From positions 2,418,001-2,482,000 of the forward strand of contig OX637799.1 of the NCBI GenBank assembly GCA_951802425.1: DNA of 64,000 nucleotides, written 5' to 3'. This DNA is from Clavaria fumosa. Taxonomy: Eukaryota > Basidiomycota > Agaricomycetes > Agaricales > Clavariaceae. The position numbers were made by a program, and so were the translations under genes. This document shows, in pieces, positions 11,057 through 21,997 of the stretch (position 1 is its first letter; every line of letters starts with the position of its first letter). The notes beneath the pieces were generated by a model. The model did no database searches, was not told the origin of the DNA, and saw nothing but the letters and a program-made list of their open reading frames with translations.

Positions 11057-12675
11057 TGTTCCTAATCTTTCAATGCTTCCATCTGCTTTCCTCTTTACCT
11101 TAAACACCCATCCAGATCCAATGGCCTTCCTTCCAGGAGGCAACTTCACCAATTCCCAAGTACCATTCTCTAAATGCATTTGGTACTCTTCCTCACATGC
11201 CTTCTGCCAAAGATGAGCATCAGGACATTTCATTGCCTGTGCATAGTTGTGCAGGTCTGCTCCAGAAACAAGACCAGCAAAGTCAACCACCTCCTCCTCA
11301 TCATCATTCTCCCTTAAGTTCATCTCATCTCCTGAAAGTGAAGTCTCCTCAGTCATAGGTTCAGGTGAAGGTCTAACTTTCCACCATTCACCTGGAGGTC
11401 TCCTGAGATGAGGCTCTCTTCTCAGAGCAAGTGGTGGACTGGGAGGGTGAACCTCAGGAGCTGGAGAGTCTTCTCTCATCTCAGAGGTTGCCATAGGATT
11501 AACTTGTGCATCCAAATCAGGCTCATCCATTACTTGGATATAGTCAGAGACTGGTTTGGGGACTGGAGGTTTGGTTACCCTTGGCAAACTGTCCTGCTGG
11601 TGATGTCTCTTGTGAGGGAAGTGATGTTCATCAAACTCAGCCCTCTCACTGATCACTGTTTTCTTGGTGGTAGGGTTATAGAACTTCCAGCCTTAGTACC
11701 CCTCTGGATAACCAATAAAGATGCACTTCTCCATGTGTGAACCAAGAAGTGGCCTCTTGTCCTTCTGTATGTGCACATATGCTTGGCAACCCCAAACTCT
11801 CAAATGGGACACATCTGGTTTCTTCTTGTGCCAAACAGCGTATGGTGTTGTACCATTCAGAGTTGAAGTGGCACATCTATTTCTCACATGCACAAAGGCT
11901 GCAAGTGCCTCTCCCCAGAATTGCACAGGTAATCCAGACTCCTGCAGGAGGGTAGTTATTCCATCCTGTATGGTGCGGTTGGCTCACTCTGCTACTCCAT
12001 TCTGCTGAGGACAATTCCTGGTTGTGTGCTGTCTCTGCACACCTTCAGCCAAAGTGTCATACAAGAATGCATTGGACATGTACTCCCCCCTTTGTCATCT
12101 CTAATGGTCTTAACCTTACATCCCAAATATCTCTCTGCATAAGCTTAAAATTGCTTGTATGCAGTAAACACCTATATCTCTCTGCATAAGCTTGAAATTG
12201 CTTGTATGCAGTAAACACCTCACTCTTTGCTTTTAGCAAATACACCACCCAGAACCTTGAAGCATCATCAATAAAGGTCACCCAATATCGATATCCAGAG
12301 TGTGTCCTAACACTCAATGGACCATGAACATCAGAATGCACTTGTTCCAAAAGTTCAGTTGCTCTGTGCTGAGACAAAGGGAATGGATTGGCATGCATCT
12401 TTCCAGCTAGGCATGGCTCACAAAAGCCAGTTGGCAAAGACTTGGACTGTAGCTTAAATCCAGTCACCAAAGAATCCCTGGCCATTCTTAGCACTCCATC
12501 CATGTGTTGATGGGCCAAACAATGGTGCCACAAAGCATAATCCATAGGAGAGGTTGCTGACAAGTGGGCTTGCTCTCTCACTGCCTCTGTTCTGCCATTC
12601 AGAGAGGCATTGTTGTTAAGATGAATAGAAGCAGTAAACTTGATTTGGCCATTTTGTCCAAAGTAATAAGGCTTG
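11057..12675 (-). pseudogene. Inverted block of copia-I: integrase and N-terminal RT
   Basis: Read on the minus strand from about 12675 downward the order is: end of protease (GQIKFTASIHL), integrase zinc site (WHHCLAHQH ... CEPCLAGK), core (VHSDVHGPL, FIDDASRFW), VWGCQAYVH, a Pro-rich linker, then the RT entry (NGTWELVKLPPGRKAIGS, VFKVKRKADGSIER). The continuation of that RT (YSQQPELDYTEVFAPT) lies on the plus strand after 12680. The breakpoints are estimated to within about 15 bp. Stops and a 47-bp tandem duplication damage the block further. Confidence 0.9.
12127..12220. repeat. 47-bp tandem duplication inside the inverted integrase
   Basis: Two adjacent copies of a 47-bp unit beginning ATATCTCTCTGCATAAGC differ at one base. 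The duplication adds sequence to the integrase of copia-I after the segment VFTAYKQFQAYAERY and breaks the frame there. Confidence 0.92.
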
Positions 12676-13804
12676 TTTTGTGGCCAAGGGATATATAGCC
12701 AGCAACCTGAACTGGATTACACTGAAGTCTTTGCTCCTACCAGTTGTGCTCCTGCTATCAGACTCATCTTGGCACTGGCAGCAATTGAGGATATGCACTT
12801 GCACACTGTGGACATTTCTCATGCTTTTGTGAATGGGAAGTTGGATGAGGAAATCTATATGGAGCAACCTCAGGGATTTGTTCAACCTGGCTATGTGTGC
12901 AAACTGCATCGCTCCCTCTATGGCCTGAAGCAAGCTTCAAGAGTCTGGAATAACATTTTTGTGCCTGTCTGGGTGGATGACATTACATTTGCATCAAAAT
13001 CTCAGTCATCCATCAATTCATGCATTCAGGAGTTGGGGAAACAATTTGATCTGAGGAATTTGGGTCCAACCACTTATCTGTTGGGGATAGAAATTAAGAG
13101 AGATTATGCAAATCACTCAATTTCACTGTCCCAAAAGCAGTACATCCTAGATGTGTTGGAAAGATTCAAGATGTCTGACTGTTGTCCTGTTTCCACACCC
13201 ATTGACCCTGGATTGCAATTGGAAAAGGACATGGGTGCCAGTACACCTGAGGAGATAGCTGCCATGAAGGAAATCCCATATCTGAATGCAGTTGGTGCTT
13301 TGATGTACTTGGCTGTGTCCACCAGACCAGACATTGCATATGCATGTGGTGTCCTTGCAAGATTTTCATCTAATCCTGGTCTTGCACACTGGAAAGCAGT
13401 TAAACATCTGATGAGATACATAAAGGGGACTGTGGATGTGAAGTTGACTTATGGACCTTCATCCTCTGGTGAACTGTTCACATCATTTTCTGATGCTGAC
13501 TTTGGAGGATGCAAGCAGTCTGGCAAGTCTACCAGTGGGTATTTGATTAAAGTTGGGACAGGTGCTGTAAGCTGGAGGAGCAAATTACAGCCAATTGTGG
13601 CCTTGTCCACCACAGAGGCTGAGTATATTGCTGCAGTTGAAGCTGGAAAGGAGATGTTATGGATGCACAATATTCTTAGTGAATTTGTTTATAAACCCAT
13701 ACATACCTACTGCAGAGATGCCTGCAGATATTTTGACTAAAGGACTGCCTAGGACACAGGTTGAAGTGTGTAGGCACCTCATGGGACTTCAGGAAGAGAT
13801 GTGA
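12676..13804 (+). pseudogene. Copia-I RT and RNase H
   Basis: Frame with TEVFAPTSCAPAIRLILALAA, DISHAFVNGKLDEEIY, LYGLKQASR, WVDDITFAS (catalytic Asp pair), and RNase H FSDADFGGCK and ALSTTEAEY. Compared with copia-H about 25 codons are missing between KQASRVW and the VDD motif. A second deletion removes much of RNase H after 13690, before ADILTKGLPR. It ends at TGA 13802-13804, followed by ATCAAGGGGGAG, a polypurine tract. Confidence 0.9.
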
Positions 13805-13817
13805 GATCAAGGGGGAG

Positions 13818-14406
13818 TGTTAAGTGTGATAACCCATCCTTCCTTCACATTAGTTTTACCTTCCTAAGTTGTGTAATTGTTGCCCAGGACTCTTTCCTTT
13901 CATCCTGAGGCATTATGTAACTATTGTTGCTTATGTAAGTGAGAAGGCCAGATAGGCCAAAACCTCGAGATGGTGCCCAGGGAGGGTCACCAGAAGCTAA
14001 CAAAGTGTTAGCTGGGCCAGAGGCACTCAGTAAGAGATGTATTCAAGGCATAGGAATGTACAAAACATGACATACCTGGGCCAGAGGCACTCAGTAAGAG
14101 ATAACTCTACTGATTGCCTCTGACACAGGTCTTCAGCCGCTTTTTGGCCAAATAGAGGTAAACAATGTCCAGAATAGGTATCTATTATGTAAACAGAGTT
14201 CCTCATCATCACAGAACTCAACAGTAAGCATGGATACTTCGCCACAGAGTCCAGTTTCAGTCCCTCAGTGACTTGTACTGGACTATAGTTGAGTATCCCC
14301 TCATGTACTTCATTTACCTATGTACTTTTACTAATATAGTGACTTGTACTGGACTCTATGAGGCTCTAGGAGCCCTGTCCTCCCATCTCCTCAGGTCTGT
14401 TTGACA
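13818..14406 (+). repeat. Copia-I 3' LTR, split by a solo LTR
   Basis: TGTTAAGTGTGATAACCC...GTTTGACA, about 300 bp once the 13940-14228 insertion is removed. It matches the LTR at 23670-23907. It carries an internal duplication of GTGACTTGTACTGGAC. Confidence 0.88.
13940..14223 (-). repeat. Solo LTR of copia-H type with target duplication GTAAG
   Basis: Full 284-bp copia-H LTR on the minus strand, flanked by GTAAG at 13935-13939 and 14224-14228. The related LTR at 23670 has the uninterrupted sequence CTTATGTAAGCATGGATAC, an empty site. This confirms insertion followed by LTR-LTR recombination. Confidence 0.95.
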
Positions 14407-14627
14407 TTAGAGGTACATATGCCATTGGTAGTTATTATTAGCTATCACATGACTGTAGTAGTATATAAGCAGAGTACCAGCTGTAGTAGATACCCCAGCT
14501 GGTTATCACAAGTTGTACTCCAGTCACCACTACTGCTACCAAACTGACCTTGCTCCTCACCATTGCCATCGTCATCCCTCAATATGATCCTAACCAATCA
14601 TCACTGATAACCAGTTTCTATAACACC
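14407..14627 (+). repeat. 5'-truncated N-type LTR
   Basis: Matches the second half of the LTR at 14974-15290, including GCTATCACATGACT, the GTATATAAG TATA box and the end CAGTTTCTATAACA. The first ~90 bp are missing at the junction with copia-I. Confidence 0.85.
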
Positions 14628-14973
14628 TAAAGTTTTTTTTGTGAATGCCACTGCATTTGTCAGGGCTTGTAGACTTTGTAGGTCTCAAACCTTTGGCATG
14701 TCATTGTCAAGCAAGTCTGCATGTGCAGCCTCTGCTTCTTTCAATGTCCCCAACACCACCCAGGAGGATCTCCTCTCTGTCCTGGATGTCTTCAGTAAAA
14801 AGAAGGTGGACACCCTGGCTCTGCACTGACTGTACAATCTAAAAATCAACCTGCTGGAGGGGCAATCTCCTCCACCAGGTACAGTCTATTCTCTGTTGCA
14901 GTCTAAACTCAGCAAACTCAGCAAGTTTCTGGACAAGCATCTTCACATCAGTTTTATATGTCTGAGCTGTTCT
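14628..14973 (+). pseudogene. Gypsy K: protease-RT linker
   Basis: Reads VNATAFVRACRLC ... EDLLSVLDVFSKKKVDTLALH, a TGA, then LYNLKINLLEGQSPPPG and LSKFLDKHLH. This is the conserved approach to gypsy RT (DVFSK...ADTLAPHRPYDL-type). The TGA at 14827-14829 stands where relatives have Arg. Confidence 0.82.
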
Positions 14974-15290
14974 TGTTGGAATGGGTTATCTCACCCATTG
15001 ATCAGATAAGCATTACATAATTCTCTTTAGTCATCAGACCGGACTCCTTAGTAATAATGTCATGTGATTACTTTGAGGTACATATGCCATTGGTAGTTAT
15101 TAATAGCTATCACATGACTGTAGTAGTATATAAGCAGAGTACCAGCTGTAGTAGATACCCCAGCTGGTTATCTAAAGTTGTTCTCCAGTCACCACCACTG
15201 CTACTGACTTGACCTCGCTCCTCACTGTTGCCATTGTTGTCTCTCGATAGGATCTTAACTGATCAACACCGATAACCAGTTTCTATAACA
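14974..15290 (+). repeat. Solo N-type LTR with target duplication GTTCT
   Basis: TGTTGGAATGGGTTATC...TTTCTATAACA, 317 bp, flanked by GTTCT (14969-14973 and 15291-15295). It interrupts the K RT frame between FICLS and the following RT block. It has a TATA box GTATATAAG near 15126. Confidence 0.92.
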
Positions 15291-15938
15291 GTTCTCTGCA
15301 TGAAGCCTGTTCTCTTCATCCAGAAAAAGAACAGAACATTTTGACTCTGTGTTGATTTCCATGGTCTCAATAAAGTGACCAAAAAAGACTGTTATCCACT
15401 TCTGCTAACCAAAGATCTTCTTGATGTTCCAGGAAAAGCCTGAATCTACACTAAACTCAACCTCCAACATGCATACCACCTGGTCCATATTGCTGAGGGT
15501 GATGAATGGAAGACCGCATTCTGCACCCAATACAGATCCTTCAAATGGTGTGTGATGCCTGTTGGGCTCACAAATGCACCCGCCACCTTCCAGCATTTCA
15601 TGAATGACATCTTCTCCAACCCCCTTGACATGTTCATGGTCATCTATCTCAACAACATCCTCATCTACTCCAAGGACCCAAATCAACACACTGAGCATGT
15701 CCAAGAAGTACTCTGAAGGCTCCAGAAGAATAGTCTCTTCCTGAACCCAGCTAAGTGTGAATTTCACACTGAAACTGTGGAGTACCTTGGATTTGTTTTA
15801 TTTCCAGCCAGACTTTCTATGGATACAGCTAAAGTTAAAGCTATACAGGAATGGCCCACTCTGTGGAAGGTCAAAGACGTACAGTCCTTCCTCAGATTCA
15901 CTAATTTCTATCACCATTTGATCAATGGATACTCCAAT
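15291..15938 (+). pseudogene. Gypsy K: reverse transcriptase core with mutated active site
   Basis: Shows [60 protein letters not shown] and then [11 protein letters not shown], where active RTs have YLDD. Both catalytic Asp codons have become Asn (CTCGACGAC-type to CTCAACAAC), two CpG to CpA changes. It continues to VEYLGFVL and VKDVQSFLRFTNFYH, with several stops (for example TGA at 15714-15716). Confidence 0.88.
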
Positions 15939-16253
15939 TGTTAGACAAATTGGTCTAGCTGGATGCTGGTTAAAGGTTGCTGATTGGTGAGGATCCTATC
16001 AAGGGACAACAACAAGGGTACAAGGTCACTTCAGTAGTGGTAGTGGTGAACTGGGGCACAAACTTGGATAACCAGCTGGGGTGACTACAACTCTACTTAT
16101 ATACTGCTGTGGTCATGTGATAGCTATTAATAACTACCAATGGCATTAGTACCTCTCAGTAATCACATGATGTTCTTACTAAGTGGCCTGGACTGATGAC
16201 TAAAGAAGATTATGTCCTTATCTAATTGATGGATGAGATTACCTAATCCAACA
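15939..16253 (-). repeat. Solo N-type LTR with target duplication CCAAT
   Basis: 315-bp LTR on the minus strand, flanked by CCAAT at 15934-15938 and 16254-16258. Removing it and F restores the K frame INGYSNVIAPMNHLTHKNL. Confidence 0.92.
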
Positions 16254-16294
16254 CCAATGTCATTGCTCCAATGTGTCACGTCCGTGCCGCTCCC

Positions 16295-16312
16295 TTCCGG
16301 TCTGGACCGGAA
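16295..16312. promoter_or_regulatory. CGG/CCG palindrome in element F LTR
   Basis: In the 3' LTR the matching site (22229-22246) is a perfect 18-bp palindrome with arms TTCCGGTCC and GGACCGGAA. Here one CpG has become TpG. CGG triplets in inverted orientation are the classic target type of Zn2Cys6 proteins, and this element encodes one. The link is inference. Confidence 0.5.
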
Positions 16313-16447
16313 ACACGATCTCCAGTCCCGGACTTTCCATCTCCGGCCCCGACCGCCAACCTCCAATCTCCGGATCCGACCTCTGACCTCCGGTCTCCGG
16401 ACCCGGACCTCCGAACTCCCGCTCTGGTGCCTCAGCATCTGAGGGTA

Positions 16448-16469
16448 CCTGCCCCACATGTGGGGCAGG
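16448..16469. promoter_or_regulatory. 22-bp perfect palindrome in element F LTR
   Basis: Arms CCTGCCCCACA and TGTGGGGCAGG meet without a spacer. The same palindrome is intact in the 3' LTR at 22382-22403. It could be an operator or an RNA hairpin; nothing in the sequence decides between these. Confidence 0.6.
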
Positions 16470-16822
16470 CACCAAACCCACCTCCGGGGATAGTTCCCCA
16501 AGAGGCTGTCCTGATCCCGATCCCGATTCCCGATTCCCGATCCCGATCTCGGATTCCCAAATCCGACTTCCCAACAGTTGTGAACCGACGTCCATGGTTA
16601 CTCCACCAGCAATGAACTCCGAGCATGGAAACCGGACAATCCACGCAGTTGCTAGGCTGCGTAGTTACCATCCTGACGGTAGCAGTATCTGACTCCGGGA
16701 TCAGGAAACTGATCCCCGTCGCTATCCCGTTGTTCCGTAGTAAGTCCCGCGATGTATCTCCGGGCCATTCTCCGTAACTACTGTCAAAACTCTGGGTTGC
16801 TGGAAACGCCCCGGACTCGTAG

Positions 16823-16867
16823 TATATATACCTACCTACTTCGTAGAGTATTCTGCAGTCTGGATAC
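16823..16867 (+). promoter_or_regulatory. Element F TATA box and predicted transcript start
   Basis: TATATATA at 16823-16830. AGTCTGGATAC at 16857-16867 begins 34 nt after the start of the TATA box and is the complement, with one CpG to TpG change, of the primer site at 17494-17504. The 3' LTR copy (22791-22801) keeps AGTCCGGATAC and pairs perfectly. The 5' end of the RNA is therefore predicted at about 16857. Confidence 0.65.
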
Positions 16868-17493
16868 CACCCTCGTATACCCACGTACACTCCTCCTGTA
16901 TACCCCCGAACTCCTCCGCACCTCCATCCCTCCATCCCTCCGTATCTCCGCACCTCTGTACTCCCATCCAACTCCCCGACTCCCGTCCCTCTGTCTATCT
17001 CCGCACCTCTGTCCTTTCCGCCCGCCACCTTGTAATTTGTATCATGTCTAATCCGACCCTCGTCCTCTGTCTCCTACGTCAGTTGTGCTAATTCCTGACT
17101 GACCCGACCGACTCCGGACCAACTCCTGACCAACTCCTGACTTCCACCCGACACCCGGAATCTGTCCTGACAGCCCACACCATCCATCCGTCTCCTCTAC
17201 TTAGTCACTTGTTCAAACCCGAACTCCATCCGAACTCCATCTCCACCCTCCTGTCCATCCCTCATCTCAAGTCCAACCCGGACGACTCACCCGAGCACCG
17301 GACCCGAGATCCCGAACTCCCGCAACTCCGAAATATGGGACACCCAGGACTCAGTAAGGGTGTCGTTTCAATACGTTCGCCAAAGTCCCGTCCGAACCCC
17401 GAAGTCCACACCCGGACATCCCGGACACCCCGAACCCGAACTCCGAACTCCGACTGGACTTCACCCTGACCCTCTGAGCACGCACGTAACAGT

Positions 17494-17504
17494 GTATCCG
17501 GACT
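17494..17504 (+). promoter_or_regulatory. Element F self-priming primer site
   Basis: GTATCCGGACT lies 2 nt inside the 5' LTR. It is the exact reverse complement of AGTCCGGATAC in the LTR, just downstream of TATA. It has no TGG start, so it does not fit a tRNA 3' end. This is the arrangement known from Tf1/sushi elements. Confidence 0.68.
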
Positions 17505-20500
17505 CCCGCTTTCTAGTCCTGAAAAATTCCTTCACCTGACACAGTTGACCTCCAACTCCCTTAGTAGACAAAGGCCGACACCCCATTTCCACAACTCCAA
17601 GTGAATCGTCAATTCCCGACATCACTATCCTGACCAGCCAAGAATACTCCGCTGCCCCGCTAAAACTCGCTGATGCAATCCATGCCACTACAAAGTCCAC
17701 CAGACCAAGTCCCGGCATAATCGCGAGTTAGGGAACCCGAACCCCTTCAATGGATCCGACCTCCGAGAAACTCCGAAATTCCGAAAAATTCTCAAGTCAA
17801 TATTTTTTGACTTATGAGCTCTGCTTCGGCGCATTTGCGATTTCCACCCTGTCTGATCTTTTGTCAATTACCTCTGCCCATCTCCGTGTAGTTCAGTCTC
17901 CGTAGTCCCCAAACTCCGACTGACCCCGGACATCGCACTTGTGCGTCTGGAAAACACCAATCTGACCAAATCCGACCTCTCCGACTCTGCCCCGTCAATC
18001 CTGGCAACTCCCGATGGATTGTTTTACATCCGTCAAAATCCGATCCCATCTCCGACCTACTCCCCGACCTCAGGAATCATTTCCCAAGATCTCCTCGTCA
18101 CTCCGATCGACTCAACCTCCTCCGCAGTCCTAGGATATTACTGACTCACCCGCCAGAACCCGTTGGTTCATTGGGTCAGAGACAGTGCCAATTTCCGGAC
18201 TACCGGACACAAAGTAACCCACTCCATGATCACCGAACTTCGGAGATCAAAATCCTTTTGTTCCGGACTTAGTCCCGGGACGAAACCTCCGTCCGGTTCC
18301 ATCCCCCGGAACCTGCGGACCTCTCCGACATAATTCCGGAAGTCTGCAACCCCACCGACGTGCCCACCAAGTCAAGTGTTGACTGACACATTGGCTCCGT
18401 TCGACCGCAAGGTCAATACTGGAAGCAGGAAAAGAGACCGCAATATGGCACAATCAATTCCTGCTCCCGCCCGGAACTCCGAGTCTTTCCGAGATCCCAT
18501 TACGTCTGAATCCGGTTTATCCACCACCCGTCCGCTTAACTCCGCATATGGAGTATCTGTCCCCCCTAGACGGTTGTCTCCGCTTCGGCGAAGAACTCCT
18601 GGGTCGTTAATCCGAACCACCCGGAAACCGCAAACCAATTCCGCAACACCCGGAATTCCTTAAGGCGTCCCCGGAAGTGCAAAGATCTTTTATGGCAATC
18701 GATCTCCGGCTCGCCTTCCATTCGTCCGCATCATAGAAGCAACTTATGGAAAACCCACGCCTCAGACCCACTCATGGTCCCTCGATTGGCTCATGCCTTT
18801 CCACCCGACTAGTGCCATTTCGGCATTTCAACATTCCGACACCCCGCCAAATCCGAACTTCCTCTGACTGATCTCCGACACCTCCGAATATTGTCCGACA
18901 CCTCCGATCCCACGCACTTACGCGCACCCTGGGGAAACTCCTTCCGAAACCAAGGAAGTTGAATAACCCGGACACCCGACCCCACCCGGAAGGCCGCCAT
19001 GGTCCTAGGAAACAGTTTTGTCACCCAGGACTGGCCTGAAGCCCTGCAAGGCTAAGGAAAGTACTTACTCCGAAGCTGCGCAAACCCTGTCCGGAGAATT
19101 ATTCTCCGCGATTCCGATTCCCCAACTCCGTGGTACAGCTAATATGAACTAGGCGATATCCCTCACCCGGAAACTCTCCGCAAAATGTCTCGAGCATTCG
19201 AGACGTTGAAGGTTCAATGCTTGCTACACTTTCCACCCCGGCGACTGTCATCTCCGACGGTCGCCACGATTTTCCGCGATCTCCACATCCGGAAAATCGT
19301 TTCCGGTCATACTCCACTCCCGGACTTTCTATTCCGGCATAGTCGAACTACTCACGAGGAACTCCTGACAGTTGTTCAAAACCCTCAGTCTTTGCGCCTC
19401 GAAGGATTTGTTATCCTGGCTTAGGCATTCACTGACTATGAGAAACCCGAACAGGCAGAAACCACTCGGACTTTGACTGTGTCGAGTCCGGCGACCGGAG
19501 TCCCTTTCCGACCTTATTCCACCCGCCCTGGTAATCCGATCCCGCTCCGGAATCCGAAACCAAAATCCGAAACTCCGTCTCGATGGGACCTCTGCCCTAA
19601 GAGGGGGAGAGTGGCTATGCCATTCTAGGCTTTGAAGCAATTTCCGACCCACACCTTTGGCAAAACCACTCGAAATCCTCCTCCGGGCATCGTACCTCGT
19701 AAACTCTGAAACCCGACCTGAAACCCAAACGCTCGCATGAGCAAAACCTGACCACTAGACGCGAACTTGCAGGCCCTGCACAAGCGAAATCCGACTGTCC
19801 GGACTTTATCCCAGACCCCTCCGACTGGACACCCGGACTTAGTTTCCAAACGTCCTACAAGTCCTACAGTCTCGACATGACCACCCGAAAGCTGGTCAAC
19901 TCGGACTTACCCGGAAATCCGACCCACCGGGATTATGCGTGGCCCGGCCATCTGCAGAGTTCCGCAATTCCTGCGTGAACTGCAGAGATCAAGTCCTCCG
20001 GTTTAGGCCTACAGACTCCCCCGCAACATCCGACTCCGGAGAAATCACGGAAATCAACCTCCGTACATATTTTACCGAACCATCCGAACCCGGTTGCAAG
20101 CCAGGGATCATTATCCCAATGCGAGACACAGCCACCCAAGGAGTTGACTAATTCCTTTGTCACTCAAGTCTTTACAGACATGGGATTCCGACACACGTAA
20201 TATCCGACCCCAAATCCGAAATCTGTCCCACCACCGGAATTTGCGAATCAGCAATACTCCGAGCCCTGGAATTTCCCCGATCTTCGGGAATAAGAAATTC
20301 CACCCGAGCCTATCTGAACCTGTTTCCGGCGCCGCTTCCCATCCCATTGTCAAGCTGCCGAAACACATATCCGACCCCCGAAATCCGAACCCGGACATCC
20401 GTCCATCCGACCCTTGGAGCAACTTAGCGCAGTAATGCTATGACCTCCGAAGTGCCATCCCAAGGAACAAGTTTCATTCGTATTCTGACTTCCGGCACAA

Positions 20501-20649
20501 ACTCCGAATCCCGGAATCCGAGCCCCGACATCTCTCGACTCACAGGTTTTGAAGTCCAACTCCTGCATAGGAGCTGGTCGCAGATTTTTTACTCTGCATA
20601 TCCGACACCACCCGGAACTTACTCCGATCTCCGCCATTTCCACGCATGA
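17505..20649 (+). pseudogene. Element F gag-pol remnant, integrase recognisable at the end
   Basis: Most of this 3.1 kb is too shifted to assign, and gag and RT are not recognised. Near the end, pieces of integrase appear in adjacent frames: RNSCVNCRDQVLRF (CxxC of the zinc site, about 19965-20010), KELTNSFVTQVFTDMG, then after a one-base shift IPTHVISDPKSEIC (about 20180-20220; second catalytic Asp and the Ser-Glu that follows). The last frame ends FEVQLLH ... PPGTYSDLRHFHA at TGA 20647-20649, which could be a chromodomain relic. Confidence 0.7.
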
Positions 20650-20715
20650 CTTAATTCACACAAGTCCGAGCGCAAAAGCAAAGTACATTAAGTAAGAATC
20701 AAGGAAACTATGTAC

Positions 20716-21997
20716 TTATGCAGGCAACTTGTTGCCTGCAGCTGCTTTCTCCGCCGGAGCCGGCCCCGGCTCCGATCCCTCCCTCACATCCGTATCCGCC
20801 GCCTTTGCGGGTCCCGGACCCGTGCCCGCCGTCTTTTCCGCAGCTGGACCCGGACCCGCTCCCTTATCCAACCCCTTCCCCACATCTGCCTCCGTCCTTT
20901 TTCCTGGACCCGCATCCGTCTTCCTCCCGACCCCCGGACCCGCTTTCCCCTCCGCTCCCGTCTCCGGCTCTGCATCTGGCATCTCCGCGTCTTCCTCCAA
21001 CTCCGGAATTTCGAACCCGGACTTCGCGAGACTCGCACGGATGTTCTCCTCAACACTGATCGAGACTTGCTCGATAATGTGGTCCCACCGCTTCGTCATC
21101 ACCTCCCGGTGTAGGGACCGGTGTAGGGCCCGACCATCGGCTGCTGCCAATTCCTTCACGAAAATTTCCCCCGTCTCCTTGACAGTGGCTCGGAGAGCCC
21201 ACAACTCCCACACGAGCCACTGCGCCGCCTGCAGGAACGTAGTCCCCGCAGCAATCTCCCCCGGCATCGGCCCCGGCTCCGACCCCACCGCCCGTTGTTT
21301 TTTCCGCGCCGGCACCTCCGCCTCCGTCTCCACCGCCTCGTCCGATCCCGGACTTGCGGCTCGCTTCTCCACCCGCTTCCCCGCTTTCTTCCCCCGTTCC
21401 GGCTCTCCCAGCCAATTGCACACTATGTGCTTTTCGCGACATTCGTCGCAGCTCTTGACCCGACCGGGTCCGGTACGCTGGCAAAGCTGCCGGAAATTCG
21501 TTAGCCCGGTCCCCGAAATCCCGAAACCCGGAAATCCGACTCACCAAGCCCTTTTTAGCGCACCTCAGGCATGCCTCGTCTGTGGCCCGCTGGGCTGCCT
21601 CGACCTTTTCCGCCCGTTTCTGGGCCTCCCGCTCCGTCACCGTCCGTGACGACTCCGCCTCCTGCTGCAAGGCCACTGCCTCCGCAGCAGTTCCTCCGAC
21701 CCTCTTAACCGCTGGCCTCGCAGCCACAATTTCCTCCCGTCAGGCCCGAGCCCGCTCCCCCAATTCCGCCTCCTTCCGCTCCCGCTCCTCCGCTTTCCGC
21801 CTCGCTCGTTCCGCCTCCTCCGCCTCCTTCCGCACTCGCTCCTCCGCCTCTCTCCGAATACGCTCCGCTTCCTCCACCTCCTGCCTTTTCTGCTCCTCTG
21901 CCTCTTTCGCCTTCCACGTCCGCTCCGCCTCCAACGCCGCCATCTCCGCCCGCAACTTCTCAATTTTTATTTCATAGTTGTCTCCGTTGTCTGCCAT
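20716..21997 (-). pseudogene. Element F accessory gene: coiled coil plus Zn2Cys6 cluster (antisense, one nonsense codon)
   Basis: Starts at ATG 21997. Exon 1 is 21997-21545; a 58-nt intron (21544-21487) has donor GTGAGT, branch-like CTAAC and acceptor CAG; exon 2 is 21486-20716. The spliced frame is 407 codons with a single TGA at 21742-21740, in a charged helix where CGA is the likely original. Residues 1-140 are Glu/Arg/Ala-rich coiled coil. Cys 143, 146, 153, 164, 167 and 174 fit CX2CX6CX10CX2CX6C, the fungal Zn2Cys6 binuclear cluster, and the intron falls inside it. The C-terminal third is Gly/Pro/Ala-rich after IIEQVSISVEENIRASL. The gene is convergent with pol (67 nt between ends) and sits before the 3' LTR, as in D and E. 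Probably a DNA-binding regulator; its targets are unknown. Confidence 0.8.

Larger units (their letters stand above)
9221..14406 (+). mobile_element. Copia-I: 5'-truncated Ty1/copia element with internal inversion
   Basis: Leader, gag, protease, RT, RNase H and 3' LTR read on the plus strand, while integrase and the start of RT (about 11057-12675) read on the minus strand. The 5' LTR is missing. The leader (9221 on) is the same as that at 24105-24430 behind a copia-I-type 5' LTR. The 3' LTR is split by a copia-H-type solo LTR. The element is an inactive relic. Confidence 0.92.
16274..17491 (+). repeat. Element F 5' LTR (1218 bp)
   Basis: TGTCACGTCCGTGCCGC...GCACGTAACA. It lacks a 57-bp block present in the 3' LTR (after CCATCCATCCG, about 23124). 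It contains TATATATA at 16823-16830, a CCGATTC microsatellite near 16513-16560, and two large inverted repeats described separately. Most differences from the 3' LTR that I checked are C/T or G/A at CpG. Confidence 0.93.

Noticed and set aside
20718..21649. Long plus-strand frame (306 codons) in element F
   Set aside because: It is the reverse strand of the accessory gene, produced by GC-rich, stop-poor sequence. The minus strand has the zinc cluster, a proper intron and a coiled coil.
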